This document shows, piece after piece, positions 1-10,077 of a DNA stretch of 64,000 bases. Every line of letters starts with the position of its first letter. Position 1 is the first letter of the stretch. A program made the position numbers and the translations under genes. Below the pieces are notes generated by a model. It saw nothing but the letters and a program-made list of their open reading frames with translations, made no database searches and had not been told where the DNA came from. The DNA comes from Alkaliphilus sp. B6464 (GTDB lineage: Bacteria; Bacillota; Clostridia; Peptostreptococcales; Natronincolaceae): contig NZ_CP058557.1 in the NCBI RefSeq assembly GCF_018141165.1, positions 434,001 through 498,000 on the forward strand. Reading direction: 5' to 3'.

Positions 1-428
1 GATGTTCTAATATATGCTATAACTAATAATAAAAGCATGGAGATAGCTATTATAAACCATATTCGAGAACCAATAAAGGTTACTACCTGTACGGGGTCTA
101 TAGATACCGTGGGATTAGGTGCTGGAAAAATCGAGTTGGCAGTTGGATTTTCCAAAATTTCTATACCATTTGAAATGTATTTTATTCCTCCACTGTCTTT
201 ATTGATTTTAATTATCTGTGAAGGTACTGAGGATATATTGAAAATGCTAAACTTGGAATAATAGGAAAAAGGTATAATGAGTCTTATTAGAACAACTATC
301 CATAGTATATAACTAAATGTTTTTGAGAGCTTTTTATCTAAAATAAGCCTTATCACTATTACAAATAAAGCTACTATGGTTGCAGTTATGCTCGTGTTAA
401 ATATAGATAAAAATATATTTTCTAACAA
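1..428 (-). CDS. blaR1: BlaR1/MecR1-type M56 sensor metalloprotease, N-terminal part
   Basis: The gene runs off the left edge, so only the first ~142 residues are visible. They begin LLENIFLSIFNTSITATIVA and contain two hydrophobic helices, the M56-typical W-x6-RLI-x-PFSYYSKFSIFN stretch, and a third helix near the window edge (FIGSRIWFIIAISMLLLL). In the BlaR1/MecR1 family this membrane part precedes a cytoplasmic zinc protease that cleaves the paired BlaI repressor after ligand sensing; the protease and sensor domains lie outside. A TTG start at 428 sits about 9 nt after AGAGG; a GTG at 434 overlapping the blaI stop is the alternative. It is translationally coupled to blaI. The inducing signal is unknown; not every clostridial BlaR1/BlaI pair controls beta-lactam resistance. 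Confidence 0.85.
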   Translation of the reverse strand, partial: MLENIFLSIFNTSITATIVALFVIVIRLILDKKLSKTFSYILWIVVLIRLIIPFSYYSKFSIFNISSVPSQIIKINKDSGGIKYISNGIEILENPTANSIFPAPNPTVSIDPVQVVTFIGSRIWFIIAISMLLLLVIAYIRT

Positions 429-430
429 CG

Positions 431-799
431 TCACTCACCTCTTTTAGAATTCAGTTCGACTATTTTTTTAAGCTCTTCAAGTTCTTCTTTAGATAATTTT
501 TCCTTCTTAAGAAATGATGTAAAGAACATCTTTAATGATCCATCAAAGACTTTATCTATAAATTCATATGCTTCAGCTTTTTGAATTTTGTCTCTTTCTT
601 TAAGTACTATAACTATAGAGTTTTCATTCTTGATAATTCCTCTATCGCTGAGTCTGCGGATAACAGTATAAGTTGTTGATTTTTTCCATCCCAGCTCATC
701 TTCAGCAAGCCTTACAAGCTCAGAACTCTTTATAGGTGCTCTGTCCCACACTAAATTCATAAACTTAAATTCTGCATCGAATATTTTTGTACTTTCCAT
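431..799 (-). CDS. blaI: BlaI/MecI family transcriptional repressor
   Basis: A protein of about 122 residues. The N-terminal winged helix includes FKFMNLVWDRAPIKSSELV and WKKSTTYTVIRRLSDRGII, the typical BlaI layout; the helical C-terminal half is used for dimerisation and carries the cleavage site in the family. The start is set at ATG 799, 8 nt after AGGAGG; an upstream in-frame GTG (808) lies inside the ribosome binding site. The downstream gene is the BlaR1-type protease, so cleavage-based derepression is expected. Two dyads upstream (815-857) are good autoregulatory operator candidates. Confidence 0.92.
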   Translation of the reverse strand: MESTKIFDAEFKFMNLVWDRAPIKSSELVRLAEDELGWKKSTTYTVIRRLSDRGIIKNENSIVIVLKERDKIQKAEAYEFIDKVFDGSLKMFFTSFLKKEKLSKEELEELKKIVELNSKRGE

Positions 800-814
800 A
801 AAAAACACCTCCTT

Positions 815-857
815 GGTTTAATGTATTAGACCTTAGTTTCAGTTTAATGCGTTAAAC
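815..857 (-). promoter_or_regulatory. Two tandem dyads, candidate BlaI operators
   Basis: Two similar imperfect palindromes occur just upstream of blaI: GGTTTAATGTATTAGACC (815-832) and GTTTAATGCGTTAAAC (842-857). They share TTTAATG and are about 27 bp apart centre to centre. Their position and dyad form fit dimeric BlaI binding; the operator assignment is inference. Confidence 0.5.
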
Positions 858-880
858 CTCTAGTGTCAAGTTATTTTATA

Positions 881-921
881 AAAAATCCCTAGAAATCATT
901 TCTTGATCTCTAGGGATTTTT
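881..921 (-). terminator. Intrinsic terminator after the DUF1846 gene
   Basis: The arms AAAAATCCCTAGA and TCTAGGGATTTTT form a strong stem with a short loop, followed on the minus strand by a T-rich tract. It lies 35 bp after the DUF1846 stop and separates that gene from blaI. Confidence 0.8.
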
Positions 922-955
922 GATTTATATGCAATTTCATTAAGTGCATAATTTC

Positions 956-2464
956 CTATGCATTATAATAAAGACTTTCCGTAGCATATTCAGGGTCGCT
1001 GGTTATGTCTATTCCCAGTTTGTTGAATATCTGCTCATCATTTGAACTTAAAATAGTAGTTGAATGTGCCTGGCATCCCTTTAGCATAGATAACTTTTCC
1101 ATAGCTACCTGTGCTGTTGGATTAGTAGCTGCGCATATACTAAGGGCAATTAGTATTTCCTCGCAGTCTAAAACTCCATTTCTATTTCCTAATGTTTTAG
1201 ATTTTAGGCTTCTAATCGGTTCAAGTATAACTGGAGAAATTAGATAAATTTCATCAGATATATTAGCTAGGTATTTAACAGCATTTAAGATCACAGCCGC
1301 TGTTGCGTCCATTAGCTCAGAATTCTTACCTGTTAAGATTGTCCCATTGTTAAGCTCTATTGATACCGCCGGACAGACTTCATTTTTATTGGATATTTCT
1401 TTTAATCTAGCAGATCGTTCTCTTGCAGGGCCAACCACTGTTCTATCTTCCGGTCTTAGTTCTAGCTCCTCCATAATTAGTTTCGATCTTTCAAAGGTTT
1501 CTTTTTCTACATAACCTTTTTTATACTCACACCCTGTTTTAAAATACCTTCTAATAATTTCTTGCTTAGATGCTTCTTTTACTGCTTCATCGTCAATTAT
1601 ACCAAAACCTACTCTGTTAACTCCCATATCCGTTGGAGATTTGTATACTGATTCTGTTCCTGTTATTTTTTCTATAATTCTTTTAAGTACGGGGAAGGTT
1701 TCTACATCACGATTGTAGTTAACTGCTACCTCATTGTAGGCATCAAGATGAAAGGGGTCTATCATATTTGCATCTTTCAGATCTACTGTTGCTGCCTCAT
1801 AAGCTATATTTAAAGGATGCTTTAAAGGAACATTCCATACAGGGAAGGTCTCAAATTTTGAATATCCTGCTGCCCTACCTCTTTTATATTCATGATATAA
1901 CTGACTAAGACAGGTTGCTAGCTTACCACTTCCTGGCCCTGGAGCAGTTACAACAACAATGGGCTTTGTTGTCTCAATATATGGATTCTTACCATATCCT
2001 TCATCACTTACAATTGTATCTACGTCTGTAGGGTATCCTTTAGTGGTTCGATGAGTATATACCTTTATCCCCCTGCGCTCAAGCTTATTAATAAAAACAG
2101 TAGTTGCTGGTTGTCCATCATATCTTGTAATAACAACACTATTTACATCCAGCTCATAAGCCCTTAAATCATCAATCAATCTTAAGGTATCCATATCATA
2201 GGTGATGCCGAAATCTCCTCTTATTTTATTTCTTTCAATATCACCTGCGTATACACAAATAACAACTTCAATTTTTTCTTTTAATTTCTGTAATAGTTTC
2301 ACTTTTGCATTTTCGTCAAATCCAGGCAAAACTCGTTTTGCATGAAGATCAAATAGGAGTTTCCCTCCAAATTCTAAATATAGCTTATCATAATTATTAA
2401 CTCTTTCTAAAATATACTTCGACTGCTCTTCCAAATATTTTTCATGATCGAATCCTATTTTCAT
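956..2464 (-). CDS. DUF1846 family protein (conserved, function unknown)
   Basis: A 502-residue protein matching the DUF1846 family in length and sequence: N-terminal [22 protein letters not shown], a glycine-rich [16 protein letters not shown] loop near residue 175 resembling a nucleotide-binding loop, and [20 protein letters not shown] further on. Family members are cytosolic and widespread in anaerobic Firmicutes; the P-loop-like segment suggests nucleotide binding but I know of no settled reaction. ATG 2464 follows a GGGGAGGAAG sequence. It is monocistronic, with a terminator downstream, and divergent from the YeiH-type exporter across a 255-bp AT-rich gap. Confidence 0.9.
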   Translation of the reverse strand: MKIGFDHEKYLEEQSKYILERVNNYDKLYLEFGGKLLFDLHAKRVLPGFDENAKVKLLQKLKEKIEVVICVYAGDIERNKIRGDFGITYDMDTLRLIDDLRAYELDVNSVVITRYDGQPATTVFINKLERRGIKVYTHRTTKGYPTDVDTIVSDEGYGKNPYIETTKPIVVVTAPGPGSGKLATCLSQLYHEYKRGRAAGYSKFETFPVWNVPLKHPLNIAYEAATVDLKDANMIDPFHLDAYNEVAVNYNRDVETFPVLKRIIEKITGTESVYKSPTDMGVNRVGFGIIDDEAVKEASKQEIIRRYFKTGCEYKKGYVEKETFERSKLIMEELELRPEDRTVVGPARERSARLKEISNKNEVCPAVSIELNNGTILTGKNSELMDATAAVILNAVKYLANISDEIYLISPVILEPIRSLKSKTLGNRNGVLDCEEILIALSICAATNPTAQVAMEKLSMLKGCQAHSTTILSSNDEQIFNKLGIDITSDPEYATESLYYNA

Positions 2465-2719
2465 TTGTCTTCCTCCCCTTATGAATTATTATTTAAATAT
2501 TTATAATTAAATTGTTTTAATAAATACTAGACCAAAAAAACTTTGACTCTCTATTATAACATTATTTTAGTTTAAAATAAACAAAATAGCTTTAATATTA
2601 TCTAATATTTTGTTCTTGTTTCTATAAATTTATATTATAGATATATAAATATTTATAAGTAGAAATTATAGTTTATAGATGATAAAATCAAGAAGACATT
2701 TAAATAAGGAGTTGATTTT

Positions 2720-3763
2720 ATGGAATTTATTAAAAAATATTCCTCAGGAATATTAGTTACCGTTACACTTGCAGTTGCCTCAGTTTTTTTAAGTGGACTT
2801 ATACCATATAATCTTATAGGTGCAGGGGTCTTTGCCCTAATTATAGGTATGTTATTAAATCCTTTAACAGCGAAATATGAAATCCTTGAAAAAGGCTTTA
2901 ACTTTACATCTAAGCAAATATTACGCCTTGCCATTATTCTAATGGGAGCTACCCTAAGTTTCTCTCAAGTAGTAGAGGTCGGAAAATTTTCCTTGTTTGT
3001 TATGATATTTACACTTATAACTGCCTTTGGTGGTGGATATTTATTTGGTAAGCTTTTTAAAATGAATTGGAAATTATCAGGACTTATATCAGCGGGAACA
3101 GGTATATGTGGTGGTTCTGCCGTGGCTGCTATTGCACAAGCTATTGATGCTGAAGATAGTGATATTGCATATGCCATATCTGCTACATTTATATTTGACA
3201 TTGTTATGGTAATTTTATTCCCTATTATGGGTAAGTACTTTGGTATGTCTGATTTAGGATATGGTCTTTGGACTGGGACAGCTGTAAATGACACTTCTTC
3301 AGTAGTTGCTGCGGGCTATGCCTTCTCAGATATTGCAGGGAATTTTTCTGTAATAGTTAAGCTTACACGGACTTTATCGATTGTTCCTGTTGTGCTTATA
3401 TTCTCTTATATCAACGAAAGACTTATTAGAAAAGCAGAAGAAATATCTGTGGCCGGAGATGGTACTGTAGCCAGCCATGAAAAGAAAAAGGTTGATATTA
3501 AAAAGATTTTCCCTTGGTTTATTCTAATGTTTCTTGGTATGGTTGCTATTAAAAGTATTGGAATTCTTCCTGAAGGGCTAAGTTCTTCCATATCTAAGAT
3601 AAGTAAATTTTTTATGGTTATGTCTTTAGGTGCTATAGGACTTAAAACTAACTTTAAAAAACTTTCGAAATCTGGATTTGCTCCAATGTTTCACGGATTT
3701 ATTATTTCTGCACTAGTAGTTATAGTTGCATTTTTAGTGCAAATGGCGATAGGACAAATATAA
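2720..3763 (+). CDS. yeiH: YeiH family putative sulfate/anion exporter
   Basis: A 347-residue polytopic membrane protein of the YeiH (UPF0324, Cons_hypoth698) family. About ten hydrophobic helices are visible, with family motifs RLAIILMGATLSFSQV, SAGTGICGGSAVAAIA and LWTGTAVNDTSSVVAAGYA, and a cytoplasmic loop near residues 240-260. Relatives are annotated as putative sulfate exporters, sometimes next to sulfonate metabolism genes and a LysR regulator; neither is present here, so the substrate is unresolved. AAGGAG lies 8 nt before ATG 2720. It ends in a bidirectional terminator shared with the convergent M50/ftsH operon. Confidence 0.9.
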   Translation: MEFIKKYSSGILVTVTLAVASVFLSGLIPYNLIGAGVFALIIGMLLNPLTAKYEILEKGFNFTSKQILRLAIILMGATLSFSQVVEVGKFSLFVMIFTLITAFGGGYLFGKLFKMNWKLSGLISAGTGICGGSAVAAIAQAIDAEDSDIAYAISATFIFDIVMVILFPIMGKYFGMSDLGYGLWTGTAVNDTSSVVAAGYAFSDIAGNFSVIVKLTRTLSIVPVVLIFSYINERLIRKAEEISVAGDGTVASHEKKKVDIKKIFPWFILMFLGMVAIKSIGILPEGLSSSISKISKFFMVMSLGAIGLKTNFKKLSKSGFAPMFHGFIISALVVIVAFLVQMAIGQI

Positions 3764-3784
3764 AAGTCATATTGAATAGTTTAC

Positions 3785-3822
3785 AAAAATCCTCTCACCC
3801 AATTTCCTGTGAGAGGATTTTT
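3785..3822. terminator. Bidirectional terminator
   Basis: AAAAATCCTCTCAC and GTGAGAGGATTTTT form a perfect 14-bp stem with a 10-nt loop, with A and T runs on both sides. It serves both the yeiH-type gene (+) and the ftsH-protease operon (-). Confidence 0.9.
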
Positions 3823-3833
3823 ATAAATCTTGT

Positions 3834-4478
3834 TTAACCTAATCTAAAGATAAAGCTTACAACTGTCCACATAACCTTACTTAATGAACTACGGACAATA
3901 GTAAGTGGTACATCTAAAATTCCTAAATATAGAAGTCCCATTAAGATAAGGGTTCCATATCTTTCGTACTGCATATATTTAAAGTATTTATCAGAAGGTA
4001 GAACTGCCCCTAGAACTTTAGAACCATCTAAAGGTGGAACTGGTATAAGATTAAATGCACCAAGCCCAATATTTATGATAAATAAATAATTTAAAAAATT
4101 AAATGTATATCTTATAAATGTCCCAGCATATCCTTCCGTAACCTTTAAAATTAATCCCATAGTAAAAATACTTATAAATGCAATAAAAAAGTTCATAATA
4201 GGCCCAGCAAGGGCCACCATTACCATACCTTTTTTTCTGTCTTTATAATAATAGGGATTAACACCTACAGGTTTTGCCCATCCAAAATGAAAAATTAATA
4301 GACAAATAGTACCTACAGGATCAAGATGGGCCAAGGGATTAATCGAAAGTCTACCCATATGCTTAGGGGTAGGGTCACCCAGTCTATATGAAACATAGCC
4401 ATGTGCAAACTCATGCATAGATATTGCAATAAGTATTGCTGGTAAAGTGTAAATTAATTGACTTATAATATTATTCAT
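3834..4478 (-). CDS. Site-2-protease family M50 membrane metalloprotease
   Basis: A 214-residue membrane protein with the zinc motif HEFAH (about residues 23-27) in the first helix and the second-ligand motif NLIPVPPLDGSKV near residue 150, separated by hydrophobic helices. This is the short group of M50/S2P-like proteases without a PDZ domain, which cleave substrates within the membrane. Its ATG overlaps the ftsH stop by 4 bp, so the two are translationally coupled. The natural substrate is unknown; the pairing suggests joint membrane protein turnover, which is inference. Confidence 0.92.
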   Translation of the reverse strand: MNNIISQLIYTLPAILIAISMHEFAHGYVSYRLGDPTPKHMGRLSINPLAHLDPVGTICLLIFHFGWAKPVGVNPYYYKDRKKGMVMVALAGPIMNFFIAFISIFTMGLILKVTEGYAGTFIRYTFNFLNYLFIINIGLGAFNLIPVPPLDGSKVLGAVLPSDKYFKYMQYERYGTLILMGLLYLGILDVPLTIVRSSLSKVMWTVVSFIFRLG

Positions 4479-6346
4479 TCCACACCATCCTTGGAAACAA
4501 TATCACCGTCCTTAGAAATAATATTACTATCTTTAGATAGAATATCCATAAATTCTTCGCCAGTAATAGTCTCTTTTTCTAGTAAATAGCTTGTCAATTC
4601 GTGTAGTTTATCTTGGTTTTCTTTTAAAATGCCTATAGCTTTTTCATGGGCATTCTTAATAATAGATAGAACTTCTTCGTCAATCCTTGCGGCTGTTTCT
4701 GGAGAGCATATTAGAGATGCATCTCCTCCAAGATACTGATTATTTACCGTTTCTAAAGCCATCATATCAAAGCTTTTGCTCATTCCAAAGCGTGTAACCA
4801 TGGCACGGGCAATTCTTGTCGCTTGTTCTATATCATTAGATGCTCCAGATGTAACAGTATTAAATATCAATTCTTCCGCAGCACGTCCTCCTGTGAAGGT
4901 GACTATCTTATTAAAGGCTTGTTCTTTGCTCATTAATGTACGTTCATCCTCTTCCACCTGCATAGTGTAGCCTAAAGCACCAGAGGTTCTTGGGATAATA
5001 GTAATTTTGTGAACAGGGGCAGAATCCGTTTGCTTTGCAGCCACCAAAGCATGGCCTATTTCGTGATATGCAATAATCTTTTTTTCTTTTGGAGATATTA
5101 CTGCACCTTTCCGTTGATAACCTGCTATAACAACCTCAACAGATTCTTCTAAATCTTCTTGAGCAACTAAGCTGCGCCCCGATCTTACTGCACGTAGGGC
5201 CGCTTCATTCACAATATTAGCAAGCTCTGCACCAGAAGCTCCAGCAGTAGCTCTTGCAATGACATTAAAATCAATTTTAGATTCCATTTTTACTTTTTCA
5301 GCATGCACCTTTAGGATTGCTTCTCTCCCTGCAAGGTCTGGAAGTTCGACTGGAATACGTCTATCAAAACGTCCTGGACGCAATAAGGCCTTATCTAGTG
5401 TTTCTGGGCGATTAGTTGCAGCAAGGATAACGACTCCCTTTTTACCATCAAATCCATCCATTTCTGTAAGAAGCTGATTCAAGGTCTGTTCCCGTTCATC
5501 GTTGCCACCAATACCACCACTATCACGTTTTTTACCGATAGTGTCAATCTCATCTATAAATACTATACAAGGAGCTTTCTCATTGGCTTGTTTAAACAAG
5601 TCACGAACCTTTGCTGCACCCATACCTACAAACATTTCAACAAATTCAGATCCAGATATTGAAAAGAATGGTACATTAGCTTCACCAGCAACTGCACGAG
5701 CTAACAACGTTTTACCAGTACCAGGAGGTCCAACCAGTAACGCACCCTTAGGTAATACAGCTCCAATTTCTGCATATTTTTTAGGATTATGCAGAAAATC
5801 TACAATTTCGTTCAATGCCTCTTTAGCTTCATCCTGTCCTGCTACATCTGCAAAGGTTTTACCTGTTTTCGCCTGAACATAAATTTTGGCATTACTCTTG
5901 CCAAATGTCATAGCACTTGGGCCACCCATGCGCTTTCGCAGTTGTCTTGTTAAAATCTGTCCGATTCCGATAAATAAAACCATAGGAAGTATCCATGTAA
6001 TAAGAAAATTCTGCAGCGGTGACTTTTCCTTTGGAATATCCTTGGTAAATTTCACATCTGCCTTATATAGACGATTTACTAAGTCTGGGTCTTCCATAAG
6101 TCCAGTAACATAGATATTGTTTTTTTCAGCCTCATTTTTCACAAGAAAAGCAATCTGATTACCTTCTATTTGAACCTGACTTACATCTCCATCTTCAACA
6201 CGTTTTAAGAAAGTTCCATAATCAACTTCTTTTATGTGTTGATTTAAGAATTCTGGAAATACAAGCGCATTAAGCACCATCATTACTAGCATGACAATTA
6301 CATAGTAGTAAATCAAAGGTTTTTTAGAATTTTTCTGTTTCTTCAA
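4475..6346 (-). CDS. ftsH: ATP-dependent zinc metalloprotease FtsH
   Basis: A 623-residue FtsH. Transmembrane helices at about 12-30 and 112-132 flank a small extracytoplasmic domain; then Walker A GPPGTGKT (206-213), Walker B IVFIDEID (261-268), the second region of homology with RPGRFDRR, and the zinc site HEIGH (428-432). It degrades membrane and cytosolic proteins as a hexamer. The zinc motif has Ile where HEAGH is usual. The tail after residue 600 carries three short SKD repeats (LSKDSN, ISKDGD, VSKDGV), an odd low-complexity ending. The gene begins a two-gene operon with the overlapping M50 protease. Confidence 0.96.
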   Translation of the reverse strand: MKKQKNSKKPLIYYYVIVMLVMMVLNALVFPEFLNQHIKEVDYGTFLKRVEDGDVSQVQIEGNQIAFLVKNEAEKNNIYVTGLMEDPDLVNRLYKADVKFTKDIPKEKSPLQNFLITWILPMVLFIGIGQILTRQLRKRMGGPSAMTFGKSNAKIYVQAKTGKTFADVAGQDEAKEALNEIVDFLHNPKKYAEIGAVLPKGALLVGPPGTGKTLLARAVAGEANVPFFSISGSEFVEMFVGMGAAKVRDLFKQANEKAPCIVFIDEIDTIGKKRDSGGIGGNDEREQTLNQLLTEMDGFDGKKGVVILAATNRPETLDKALLRPGRFDRRIPVELPDLAGREAILKVHAEKVKMESKIDFNVIARATAGASGAELANIVNEAALRAVRSGRSLVAQEDLEESVEVVIAGYQRKGAVISPKEKKIIAYHEIGHALVAAKQTDSAPVHKITIIPRTSGALGYTMQVEEDERTLMSKEQAFNKIVTFTGGRAAEELIFNTVTSGASNDIEQATRIARAMVTRFGMSKSFDMMALETVNNQYLGGDASLICSPETAARIDEEVLSIIKNAHEKAIGILKENQDKLHELTSYLLEKETITGEEFMDILSKDSNIISKDGDIVSKDGVE

Positions 6347-6494
6347 TATTTTACCCCCTTTAAATTTTATAATAAATTTAAATTATCTTAATTAATTACA
6401 TTGTAAATACATATATACTATATAACATAATTAATAATGTCAATATATTAATTTTAAAATAGCAAAATACCCTATAGAAAGGATACCCCTTCTT

Positions 6495-6755
6495 CTATTT
6501 TAAATTAAACTCCTTGCTTAAGAGTAATATTGCATAAAATGCGACTACATACTTTAAAATCCACCCATCTACTATTTGAAGCATTACGTAAAGCTCTCCA
6601 AACTCTAAAAACCTCATATAACTTACCTGTTGAGCTTGTCTAAGCTTTGGATAGGGCATTGGCTTAACATAATATTTACGTTGTACAAAAAGATCCCATG
6701 GCAATAGACTTTTTTTATTGTCTATTCCATAGGATCCATTATATATGTACGTTTT
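6495..6755 (-). pseudogene. Start-less open frame, probable gene remnant
   Basis: An open minus-strand frame of about 85 codons (SYGIDNKKSLLPWDLF, RKYYVKPMPYPKLRQ, ending LLLSKEFNLK) with no ATG and no convincing ribosome binding site; the only internal start would be a TTG at 6704. I do not recognise the family. The remaining gap (6347-6494 and 6756-6883) holds only AT-rich sequence. It could be a decayed C-terminal gene fragment or chance open frame. Confidence 0.3.
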
Positions 6756-6883
6756 TTTATTAATATGTTTATTCTAATGTTTAAATCTCGAAACAGTTGT
6801 CTGTAACCCTTGGCTTATGTTACTACTTTTGCCATAATTAAAATATACACTAAAACTATTTTATACTCTACCTCTTTATATAA

Positions 6884-7921
6884 TTACCTAGTTAAGTATA
6901 AATACAATAACTTAATTGTACTTTCTAGAGCATTATAATGAGTTCTTTCCATACCATGGGATGCATGTACCCCTGGTCCAATTAAAGCTCCTCTAATATT
7001 ATTTCCTCCTCTTAGAGCTGCTACAACATCAGAGCCATACATAGGATAAATATCAACTGCAAAATTAATATCATTTTCTTTAGCAAGATTAATTAACTGA
7101 GTAGTCATATTATAATCATATGGTCCACCTGAATCCTTAGCACATATAGAAACATCATACTCGCTGCAGCTAAGATCATCACCTATACAACCCATATCTA
7201 CAGCTATCATTTCCGTTATATCTTCTGGTATGTAGGAAGCCCCATGTCCAACTTCTTCGTATGTAGAAATCAATATTTTAGTAGTATACTCAGGAACTAT
7301 ATTTTCTCTGCTCATAAGCTCTAACAGAGATATTAAGCAAGCGACACTGCCTTTATCATCTATAAATCTAGACTTTACAAATCCACTTTCAGTTATTGTT
7401 GTTTTAGGATCTATAAATATAAAATCGCCAACAGCTATGCCTAGATCTTCTACATCTTTTTTAGATTTTACTACTTCATCTATCCTTATTTCCATGTTTT
7501 GAGTATCTCGCTTTTTAGAAGAACTATCTTCAAACACATGGGCAGCAGGACTTGTACTTAAAAATGTTCCTGTATATATTTTTCCATCTCTTGTCCTAAT
7601 CGTGCAATACTCACTATCTAATGTAGGTACGATAGGTCCTCCAATTAGAGTGAATTTTAATGTACCATTACTAGTAATAGATCTAACCATAGCTCCCAAT
7701 GTATCTACATGGGCAGATAAACCAATTACCTTATCACTACTTTTACCAGGTATATTAATTATTCCACAACCTTTATTAGTTGTTTCAAAGGCATATCCAA
7801 ACTCTTTTACCCATACACTAATCTTGTCCATAATCTCAAAGCAAAATCCACTAGGACTGTCGAACTCCAATAATTCCTTTGCTTTCTGTAGTACGTATTC
7901 CCTATTAATTGTGATTTCCAT
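6884..7921 (-). CDS. M42 family metallopeptidase (FrvX/PepA-like aminopeptidase)
   Basis: A 345-residue M42-family peptidase. Expected binuclear metal ligands are visible: LSAHVDTLGA (His71, Asp73), SRFIDDKGSVA (bridging Asp), the EEVGHG catalytic and ligand Glu pair, AVDMG, and the C-terminal HASHGMERTHYNALEST. The family forms large cytosolic tetrahedral oligomers that trim short peptides. The central insert seen in the family (about residues 70-165) is present. ATG 7921 follows GGGGGAG. It is transcribed alone, upstream of the remnant region. Confidence 0.93.
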   Translation of the reverse strand: MEITINREYVLQKAKELLEFDSPSGFCFEIMDKISVWVKEFGYAFETTNKGCGIINIPGKSSDKVIGLSAHVDTLGAMVRSITSNGTLKFTLIGGPIVPTLDSEYCTIRTRDGKIYTGTFLSTSPAAHVFEDSSSKKRDTQNMEIRIDEVVKSKKDVEDLGIAVGDFIFIDPKTTITESGFVKSRFIDDKGSVACLISLLELMSRENIVPEYTTKILISTYEEVGHGASYIPEDITEMIAVDMGCIGDDLSCSEYDVSICAKDSGGPYDYNMTTQLINLAKENDINFAVDIYPMYGSDVVAALRGGNNIRGALIGPGVHASHGMERTHYNALESTIKLLYLYLTR

Positions 7922-8080
7922 CTTTGCTCCCCCATTATATTTTATTTTCGAACCAAATTTGTTACCTTCAGATCATTCTTTTGCGAAAAACAATTCAGAC
8001 TATTATAATTAATATATTTTAATTATAACATTTATTCTTTATATTTCACATTTATCTCTTAGTACTATTTATATGAAATA

Positions 8081-8115
8081 AAAAATACTACATCTCTAAA
8101 GGTGTAGTACTTTTT
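8081..8115. terminator. Terminator after the UPF0316 gene
   Basis: The arms TACTACA and TGTAGTA with flanking A5 and T5 form a compact hairpin 75 bp past the UPF0316 stop; it can act in both directions. Confidence 0.7.
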
Positions 8116-8189
8116 AAAATATTATTTTTTTCCCTAACTGCATAGAATTCATTTTTATCATTCCTTTGCATTAGATTATATTTAAGTTT

Positions 8190-8729
8190 TTATGTCGTTT
8201 GAACTCGTGTTGTAGTAATTTTTCCATTTACTTTACTTAGGTTTTTAATTTTAAGGGTTGGGTTACTTACACCACATTCATTCAAAATATCTTGAAATAC
8301 ATGAAACTCTTTTCTCTTAATAACAACTTCAACTTTGTACCTTGTATCTTCATTATTACCTTGAGCACGAAAGTTATTAACTGTATAGCCTTCTATTCTA
8401 AGCTTTTCTGCAATTTTCATCATTTTGTTTTCATCGCTTAAAAATAAATCAACTTCTAAGATACCTAAAGCTAACCTATTTTCGATTATACCACCAATAA
8501 TTACTCCTGCTGTTTTTCCTAAAGCATAAGAAATAGTAAAATGCATTCCATTAGAACTAGTTACTTTACTTACAATTGTTGCAAAAATCATAGAATCTAT
8601 AAATACTAGAACATATACTGGATTCATGATGTTTTTTGACATTAGCATAGTTTTTAATGTTGCTAGTACATTAGTTAGAGAAGTTATTAAAAATAAACCT
8701 ACAAGCGAAAATATAATTTCTTTTGTCAC
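8190..8729 (-). CDS. UPF0316 (DUF5698/DUF2179) membrane protein, YebE-like
   Basis: A 179-residue protein with three N-terminal membrane helices (about 7-25, 38-55, 65-85) including LATLKTMLMSKN and YALGKTAGVIIGGIIENRLALG, then a soluble DUF2179 ferredoxin-like domain from about residue 105. This is the UPF0316 architecture of Bacillus YebE-type proteins; function is unestablished. It begins with GTG at 8729 after a G-rich ribosome binding site. A consensus promoter 340 bp upstream (9069-9098) is the best candidate driver. Confidence 0.88.
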   Translation of the reverse strand: MTKEIIFSLVGLFLITSLTNVLATLKTMLMSKNIMNPVYVLVFIDSMIFATIVSKVTSSNGMHFTISYALGKTAGVIIGGIIENRLALGILEVDLFLSDENKMMKIAEKLRIEGYTVNNFRAQGNNEDTRYKVEVVIKRKEFHVFQDILNECGVSNPTLKIKNLSKVNGKITTTRVQTT

Positions 8730-9068
8730 CTACACACCCCCTTCTTTTTTATTGTAATAAAATATGACACAACAAAAAACTAATATATTATATTAGTCCA
8801 TAATCAGCTATTTATCTCGATTTCATGTATAAAAATAAACAGATATACTTTGTGAATCAAGTCACTTAAAAACTTTTAATTTAAATAGTTTATATTGGAA
8901 TTTTAGAGTTTCTAGTGTAAGACAAGATAAGAATTGTATTCTTGTAGCACTTTGAAATAGAATGAAAAGTATCTTAATAATAATTTTGGAATTAGAGATA
9001 AGGTTATTTCGAAAAATTATTTTCTATACTTCTGTTCAGCTCCAGCCGATTATTTTGCCAATTTGCTT

Positions 9069-9098
9069 ATTATATCACATTGTTCCGATGGATGTCAA
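9069..9098 (-). promoter_or_regulatory. Near-consensus sigma-A promoter (minus strand)
   Basis: TTGACA (9093-9098) and TATAAT (9069-9074) are separated by 18 nt on the minus strand. The next minus-strand gene is the UPF0316 gene, giving an untranslated leader of about 330 nt. The rest of the 8730-9318 gap is AT-rich; I recognise no known riboswitch in it. Confidence 0.65.
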
Positions 9099-9277
9099 TA
9101 TATAATTAATGTAAAATAAAAACATTCATCTTATTCCTGGTAGCAATTTACCTCATGTAACTAGCTCCCATGATATACTTGCTAGAAATACAACTGCATC
9201 TAGAAATGTTGTAATGGAAAGCTTAAGCTGTAGAAGTAGCAAGAAGAATATAAAGGTAATTCAATCTCCTAAATATA

Positions 9278-9309
9278 AACTATGCTATACCTTATAAGGT
9301 ATAGCAAGT
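9278..9309. terminator. Palindromic hairpin after exonuclease III
   Basis: A perfect palindrome, arms GCTATACCTTA and TAAGGTATAGC (9284-9305), with AACT/AGTT extending the arms. It lies 13 bp beyond the exoA stop; the flanking T-run is weak on the minus strand. Confidence 0.55.
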
Positions 9310-9318
9310 TTGTTGTTT

Positions 9319-10077
9319 TTAAATGTCTAGTACAAGCTCCACTGGACAATGGTCTGAGCCTAATATCTCATTATGTATATCTGCACTTGCTAGTTTATCC
9401 TTTAATCTTTCCGAAACACAGAAATAATCTATTCTCCACCCCGCATTATTTTTTCTAGCATTAAACATATAGGACCACCAAGTGTAAGCTCCTTCTTTCT
9501 CTGGGTAGAAATATCTATATGTATCAATAAAACCACTTTGTAAAAGTTTAGTAAATTTTCCTCTTTCTTCATCACTAAAACCAGCATTTTTTCTATTGCT
9601 ATTTGGATTTTTAAGATCTATTTCATTGTGTGCAACATTTAGATCTCCACATACTATTACAGGTTTCTTTTTATCAAGATTATTTATATACTCCCTAAAG
9701 CAATCTTCCCACTGCATTCTGTAATCTAGTCTTGCCAGTTCTCTCTGAGAATTTGGAGTATATACAGTTATAACGTAATATTCCTCAAATTCTACTGTAA
9801 TAACTCTTCCTTCATTGTCATGCTCTTCTATACCTAGTCCATAGGTCACAGAAATTGGTTCTTCCTTAGTAAAAATAGCAGTACCAGAATAACCTTTCTT
9901 TTCTGCATAGTTCCAATATTGGTAATATCCTTCAAGCTGTAAGTCTATCTGTCCTTCTTGAAGCTTGCTTTCCTGAATACAAAATATATCTGCATCTACT
10001 TCATTAAAATAATCTAAAAATCCCTTAGTAACACAGGCTCTTATTCCATTAACATTCCATGAAATTAGTTTTTTCAT
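9319..10077 (-). CDS. exoA: Exodeoxyribonuclease III / AP endonuclease (ExoA/XthA)
   Basis: A 252-residue protein of the exonuclease III family, complete. Catalytic motifs: SWNVNGIRA (Asn8), CIQESKLQ (metal-binding Glu), YTPNSQ, CGDLNVAHNEID (Asp/Asn), GWRIDYFCVSERL and the terminal SDHCPVEL with the catalytic His. It cleaves DNA 5' to abasic sites and removes 3' blocks in base excision repair. The next gene upstream on the same strand is another DNA-damage gene (spore photoproduct lyase relative), separated by ~150 bp. Confidence 0.96.
   Translation of the reverse strand: MKKLISWNVNGIRACVTKGFLDYFNEVDADIFCIQESKLQEGQIDLQLEGYYQYWNYAEKKGYSGTAIFTKEEPISVTYGLGIEEHDNEGRVITVEFEEYYVITVYTPNSQRELARLDYRMQWEDCFREYINNLDKKKPVIVCGDLNVAHNEIDLKNPNSNRKNAGFSDEERGKFTKLLQSGFIDTYRYFYPEKEGAYTWWSYMFNARKNNAGWRIDYFCVSERLKDKLASADIHNEILGSDHCPVELVLDI

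Noticed and set aside
9105-9293. Plus-strand open frame with SSHDILARNTTASRNVV-like sequence, no start codon
   Set aside because: About 60 codons with neither start nor ribosome binding site, in an AT-rich gap; too short to tell a remnant from chance.
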